A stretch of 64,000 nucleotides of DNA, taken from positions 124,001 through 188,000 of the forward strand of contig VXCM01000064.1 of assembly GCA_014773175.1 (NCBI GenBank), in the 5' to 3' direction. Shown in pieces: positions 58,865 to 64,000 of this stretch (positions are counted from its first letter, which is position 1; every line of letters starts with the position of its first letter). The notes under the pieces are model-generated. The model saw only the letters and a list, made by a program, of their open reading frames with translations. It was not told the DNA's origin and made no database searches. The DNA comes from Lucifuga dentata (taxonomy: Eukaryota > Chordata > Actinopteri > Ophidiiformes > Bythitidae). The position numbers and the translations under genes were made by a program.

Positions 58865-59126
58865 AACACACTGTCTTAGGGGAACCCATATGACAGAGTG
58901 TGGGCTCAGGAGAGATAAAGGTGGGAGATAAGTGAGGCAAAACAAAAGGATAGAGCAGAAATAGAGATAAAAGGCAATGGAAATGCAAGACAGAAAGAGG
59001 GAGAGAAACAGAGAAAGCCTAGTAAATTCAAAAACAGATTTTCTATCCAGTGGGGGGTGGCAGTGATACTGTAAGAGTGTCTTTCAGTCTGCAACCACTC
59101 TGCACTCTTTGCACACCCTCACACCC
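58865..59126. other. Purine-rich spacer
   Basis: Purine-rich to about 59020 without a fixed unit, then unique sequence. No gene recognised. Confidence 0.5.
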
Positions 59127-59249
59127 TGAGTCCTGTCTGTCTAACCATCCCAAACCCACCAACCCCCACACATCATCACCCCCCCGTNTGAGTCCTGTCT
59201 GTCTAACCATCCCAAACCCACCAACCCCCACACATCATCACCCCCCCGT
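59127..59249. repeat. Exact 61-bp direct duplication across N at 59188
   Basis: Positions 59127-59187 and 59189-59249 are identical non-repetitive sequence around one N. Read as an unmerged contig overlap. Confidence 0.92.
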
Positions 59250-59264
59250 GCCAAGGCCCAACTC

Positions 59265-59515
59265 CCTGCCTGTCTCAGGCAGTTTGGCAGACTGCGTTAA
59301 TGACTGATAATGTGTGTAATTACCAACCCAACAGCCACGCAGAGCTGATGAAGAACCAGACCGGCACTCAACTCCTCATCTAGGGCCCCTTGTTCCCCCT
59401 CATTCACTCTGAATAGTGGTGGGCTCTAAATGAAGCCTTATTGAATGCTGCTGCTGCACTTACAGGACTGACAGTCATTAAGACCGCCATCTAAATGAAA
59501 AGAAGGGGGGAAACT
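59265..59515. promoter_or_regulatory. Candidate conserved regulatory element
   Basis: Unique block with GCGTTAATGACTGATAATG, GTGTAATTACCAACC, GCCTTATTGAATGC and CAGTCATTAAGACC. TAAT cores mixed with GC-containing words; no repeats and no open frame of note. Confidence 0.35.
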
Positions 59516-62500
59516 GTCATTATCATAAGAATGCATGTCAAAGCAATTTTGATGTGGCTTTAGTTTCAATGCGCTCAGGCTGTTGGAAAATGAGAGATCC
59601 TGGAATCTTGAAGATTCAGTCTGCATTACAGTGTAGGTAGACAGACGGCATTCTCCGCTCATTTAACACATCGTATACCTATGCACAGCTCTCATTCAAC
59701 CCACCACCTCCAATCTGGAAGCAAATAATTCACACTAGTGTTCCTTTTTACAAATGTCTTACTGAAATATATTTTCCAAAGGCAGGGTGTCTAAACTGCT
59801 GTAAATATTTAATAACCTTTGCACACAAACAGGAGTGCAGTCCAGGACCTTCACCTGTGTAAACTCATAAAGCTTCTGCTAAAACCTTGAGGCTTTGGAA
59901 TGGTGTTCCTGCTTTTTCCCAGTTTGTGGGAAGCCTTAAGAGAGTGTCAGGCCATGTGAGGACATAGGCTGACATACAGGCCTCTACACTTGTGGCAGAA
60001 GCAGATGTGAGATTTAGAACAAGCAGGATGTCCATGTTTTCCTATAATACTATTGCGAGATTTGCCTCAGGGTGACTGGTTCAAAATGAAATGCGTGCAA
60101 CTAAGGACAGTGAAGGACAAGAAAGAGAGAGAAACTTTAAAGGAGCTCAATAACTACTCTGCACGGGAGATTTGCTTTAAACCATGATGCCCTGCCCAGT
60201 GTTCCATATACTCCTCTCACGCTCTCTCCTGACTCTCAGGAATATCCACTTCACTATGTTTCCAGTTATTTCTACAGATGACAAGCCATAAACAGTCGGT
60301 CAGTCTGCTGGTTTGATTTTTTTTTTCATTTCAAAAGACTTCATGGGACTCTGTGGAATATATTTGAGATATTTATTACAAGTAGAAGAAAAATTCAATG
60401 GCCAATACTACAGCTAGCCTGTCAATAAGGCTGTCGAGTATAGGACGGAGCAAAATACACTTTCGATTATATGGCTCACATGCCTAAACGACTCCATATT
60501 TTGGCGTCACTTTAATGTGGATTTGTAGATGATATTCCTTGGACTAACATCTTGCAGGCTCTGAATCCAGAGAGACTAAAATAAGAGTGCTGATCCAGTG
60601 GTTGCTGATCCTAAATCAGGACTCTCAATCTGTAAACCTTGATTAAGGCCTTAACTGTTTTCTTATCCCATAAATTATTCGACCCTGGTTACTCCTAAGA
60701 TCATTTTTAAGCCACATAGCTCCAGACATACAGTGGAGCAAGTGGGGGTTTGCTTTCAGGGATTTTGTAATGCGATGGAAAGGCTCGTGTACCCACATTG
60801 ACACAACATGGCACTGTGTCATGCAGCAGATTCAAAGGGTCTTATGTTGAGACTTCATCAGCGATGAATGTGAACACCGAGTAACTCACTGAGGGGCTGT
60901 TAGTGTGCAGAGAGAGATCGCTGTCACAGCACCCTGACCTCTTATTCAGTGTCAACAATGCTCGCATGCAGGAAGAAGCAGCAATCAAGCCAAAGTGCTT
61001 CCAGAGTCAGATGAGCACAATTCTGCAAATGTACTGATGAATCGCAAGGGGACACATTTAGAAACGCACATGAAGATTTTAACATCTTGACACCACTTTA
61101 AGCTGTTTAAACCTTCACTGGTGAAATATTTCTGTCACAATTAAACTTTGATTGTGCAGTTCTGTCGCAGCTGGAAATCTCATTCCAAACATATTCTTTG
61201 CAGATGGTAAGGGTTATATTGAGAACTATTTGCATTTGAGCCTAAAGAATGTGTCTAAAGAATCTGTTTCTTGTTGAAGTTCCTAAAAGTTTGTGTTCTT
61301 GTGTTATCAAAACCTTTTTCTTCAGGGATCCTTAGAACAGTGAAACATTTAGGGGGGAAAAAAAAAAAAATAACACAAGCATTTTCATTATGAAAGATTT
61401 CTGTAAATGTCAATATCAGTTTTTCAGTAAGCTTAAAACATTGGCAGTTAATGAGAGACATGTCTATGCCCACTGACAGTCAGCACATTTACTTGTACAT
61501 TAAAATTAGTTTATTTTTGGATTAAAGTAATAAATTGCTTTTTTCAAATGTCATGTAAACATCTTAATTAGACTGAAATCAGCATGAAGTGCAGTAAGCT
61601 TACTAAGAGGAATAGACTGAGATTATGCAATTGTAAATCGATACATTCAGACATGTAAATGTTAGAATCGGAATAAGTCACCTCTGCATGCATTTCCTCA
61701 TTTCCCTCATACTTTGATTATACATGGCATCATGTATAGTATAAAGTGTGGAATTTGATAAATTTTTCCATGATACCACTTCATATGTACTTTTTTAAAC
61801 TATTTGCAGACAGCCAGGAAACCTCTAACTAACCATGTTTTTTTTTCTGCCTACATTGCAGTCCACACTATGTAAAGTGAAATCTCCACGAGGAGAATCT
61901 GACGTGCCAAGCTTGTGTTATGTTACTGGATGACATGAATGTCAGAAGTTTCCAATGATCTCCAGAGCCACTTTGATCCAGTTGGCCCATCATAAGAGAA
62001 TCTCTTTATTTTCTTTATCATTGGTTGCAGTTCATTACAAAGCAGATGTCTCAACAAAGTTGATTTTCACCATATGATTATCATTTTTTTAAATGACAAA
62101 ATATAAAGGAGCTCTTGATGTGTGTAAGTATAAAAGAGGATCCTGTGAAAATAAAATGATTTGGAACAGAATAAGCATGGGCTCTGTGCAGAAACCCCTG
62201 AATAAGTTCTATAGAATCCCACAACATTGACAGGTTCTTTAATGAACACCAAAGACTGCAAAACAAGAATCCAATATTGATCTAGTTATGTATATTGCAT
62301 ACAACTAAAGAATGTACATACTGCGATAATGATTCTATTAAATGTGAGAGGGAAGTGTTTTTTCCTTCATCCTCCATGTCAGTGGTTGTTTGGAGAAAGG
62401 AAACAGGCAAAGCTGACAAATCCAAAGCTGCAGGCCATGTCTGAAACTCTGTCTGTTTTCCACTCTTCTTGTACTCAGCCTTAATGCATCTGGCACTCTG

Positions 62501-62717
62501 AACTGCATGTTGCTTCAGCTTTAGCATAACAAACAAAGGAATGGGCTCATAAATTTGGGAGAGATGCACAGAGAGGATAGACAGGGTGGTGAGGGCATCA
62601 CTCACTTAAATCAACATCTAATATTCTGCAGATGAAGAATTCCAAGCAGGAACATTTTCATAAATCATGTGTATAGTGAATAGAGTCCTAATTCAGTTCA
62701 GTATCGTTTTCCACATT
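59516..62717. other. AT-rich spacer, no gene seen
   Basis: Unique sequence. Minus-strand octamer (ATTTGCAT) at 61228-61235 and a short A run near 61358-61370. No exon or transposon is recognised. Confidence 0.45.
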
Positions 62718-62741
62718 AAAAAAAAAAAAAAAAAAAAAAAA
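62718..62741. repeat. Poly-A tract
   Basis: Twenty-four A with no recognisable retroposon body. Confidence 0.93.
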
Positions 62742-63386
62742 CTGCTTAAGGAAGAAAAGTCAAACCTCATTAACTCCTGTCAGTCTCCTTGACTTTCATT
62801 CTCTACTTTTCAATGTGTTTGTTATCACTTATATACCATCCAGCCAATAGATCAATAGATCAATATATAACAAATGACACTGTGGGTGTTAATGACAAAC
62901 TGGGATTAGGACGGATAATGCTGCAACGGAAGATCAATCGATTAGCAGCAGTCTCCATTGTAACACACAGCAGAGGCATACACACGAAACATACCCACAC
63001 AAACAGGATCAACGGAAGACAGGTGGAAGGAACACTCCCAGTGGGTAGTACACAATCAAGGCCTGCATATCCACCCAATCCCCTTCCTAACAACCATACC
63101 ATGACACCCTTTCATCCTTTCCAACACATGCTCTCACGAGCCTGGAAAAAATTTGCCAAAGTGCCAAGATGAGAGACCGGGCTAATGCTGAAATGTCAGA
63201 TCACCTTAATTAACACAGGGGGCTATAACCATGATCAAGGCTCCCTTGAGAAGCAGCAGCAGTGTACAACCCAATCTCTCTGCCTCAGCCTTGTTCTTCC
63301 GGATCGATTGGAATAGATTTTCTGCTTTTGCACACACCTGAATGCTGTCAACATAGGCACATAAATTTGGTTCTGTGTCTCTATGG

Positions 63387-63390
<4 letters not shown>
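62742..63390. other. Spacer, no gene seen
   Basis: Around 63170-63240 a short CNE-like stretch contains GGGCTAATGC and CCTTAATTAACAC. The 127-codon ORF at 62789-63172 has no recognised domain. Confidence 0.45.

Positions 63391-63428
<38 letters not shown>
63391..63428. repeat. (CT)n microsatellite
   Basis: About 18 uninterrupted CT units. Confidence 0.96.
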
Positions 63429-63431
<3 letters not shown>

Positions 63432-64000
63432 TGACCCTTATTTCCTACTCAATCCATATTTCCTCTTCAAGTTGCAATGGAAACCCCAGGAGCTGTTTTT
63501 GGCAGGCTGGACTTGTTATAAACCAGAAGAGTCTGTTTAAGGTGGTCTTGGTTTAAGTCTGCTCTTCCTGGCCTCAGATTGAAAGGGTCCTTTGAAAATG
63601 AGGTCTTGGATAAGTCTTTGCTATGCTCCTGTCCTACAAGAACTCCATGTGCACTCTCACATACACACTCACACACACACACAGACAAACGCACACATGC
63701 ACACAGACAGGAGTTTCTCTCTCATTACTCAGCAGAAGGCTCTCACGCTTGACCTGCTTTTTAACTTTCTAATCTGGATTAGCGGCAGATAATTCAGGGA
63801 GGAGAGCAGCGCTGGATGCATGTCTGCCTGAGCTCAAGGGCTTACAGGTAGAACACTGTTATCGTTCACAGTCTAACCTGAGACAGATTTGACACTGCTG
63901 CTTCTGAGAATTACTACTGCTGTTTCTGTGGCAAAGAGACTGAGAGCAATTGAGAGGGAGAAGGAGGGAATAAGAGAGAGAGAAATCATTTGTTCAGAAG
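63429..64000. other. Spacer, no gene seen
   Basis: Unique sequence with a short CA tract at about 63667-63684 and a purine-rich right edge. Nothing recognised. Confidence 0.5.

Overview
This window looks like vertebrate, most likely teleost fish, nuclear DNA from a draft genome assembly. It is AT-rich and crowded with long uninterrupted (CA)n, (GA)n, (AAAT)n and poly-A tracts. It holds decayed DNA transposons and a LINE tail of kinds common in ray-finned fish. I found no open reading frame that I can recognise as a real gene on either strand, no tRNA or rRNA, no CRISPR array and no bacterial or phage feature. It is best read as a gene desert or a very large intron. The fish assignment rests on repeat style and is an inference.

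Layout. 1-9 kb is AT-rich spacer with microsatellites and one TATA-bearing segment near 8.4-8.6 kb. 9.85-10.1 kb is a compact homeodomain-motif cluster with three copies of the 8-bp palindrome CATTAATG. 12.4-12.8 kb and 31.5-31.9 kb hold two diverged copies of one hAT-like repeat. 19.6 kb has a canonical G-quadruplex motif. 21.97-22.67 kb has a palindromic CRE, a TATA-like box, a 37-codon ORF and a good splice donor, and is the best promoter/first-exon candidate. 32.0-32.3 kb is a LINE-type 3' tail. 33.8-37.1 kb is rich in TAAT and octamer motifs and contains a perfect CTCF-type site. 37.3-37.7 kb and 47.5-48.0 kb are two oppositely oriented PIF/Harbinger relics. 40.7-41.2 kb is a complete short DNA transposon bounded by TTAA. 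43.3-44.2, 46.5-46.7, 51.58-51.76, 52.6-52.7, 56.0-56.1 and 59.3-59.5 kb look like further regulatory modules; the one at 51.6 kb carries five TAATCC (OTX/PITX-type) sites in 172 bp. The last 10 kb is dominated by purine/pyrimidine tracts.

Assembly. There are seventeen single-N gaps. Six are flanked by exact 60-66 bp direct copies of non-repetitive sequence, the signature of overlapping contig ends that were never merged. These duplications are almost certainly artefacts, and several apparent ORFs run straight through them.

How the parts may work together (inference). The motif-dense blocks could be distal enhancers of a developmental regulator outside the window. Four good CTCF-type sites lie in the order +, -, +, - (35.4, 37.7, 45.6, 46.1 kb), so the middle pair is divergent, as is often seen at domain boundaries. 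None of this can be confirmed without alignment to other fish, chromatin data or transcripts.
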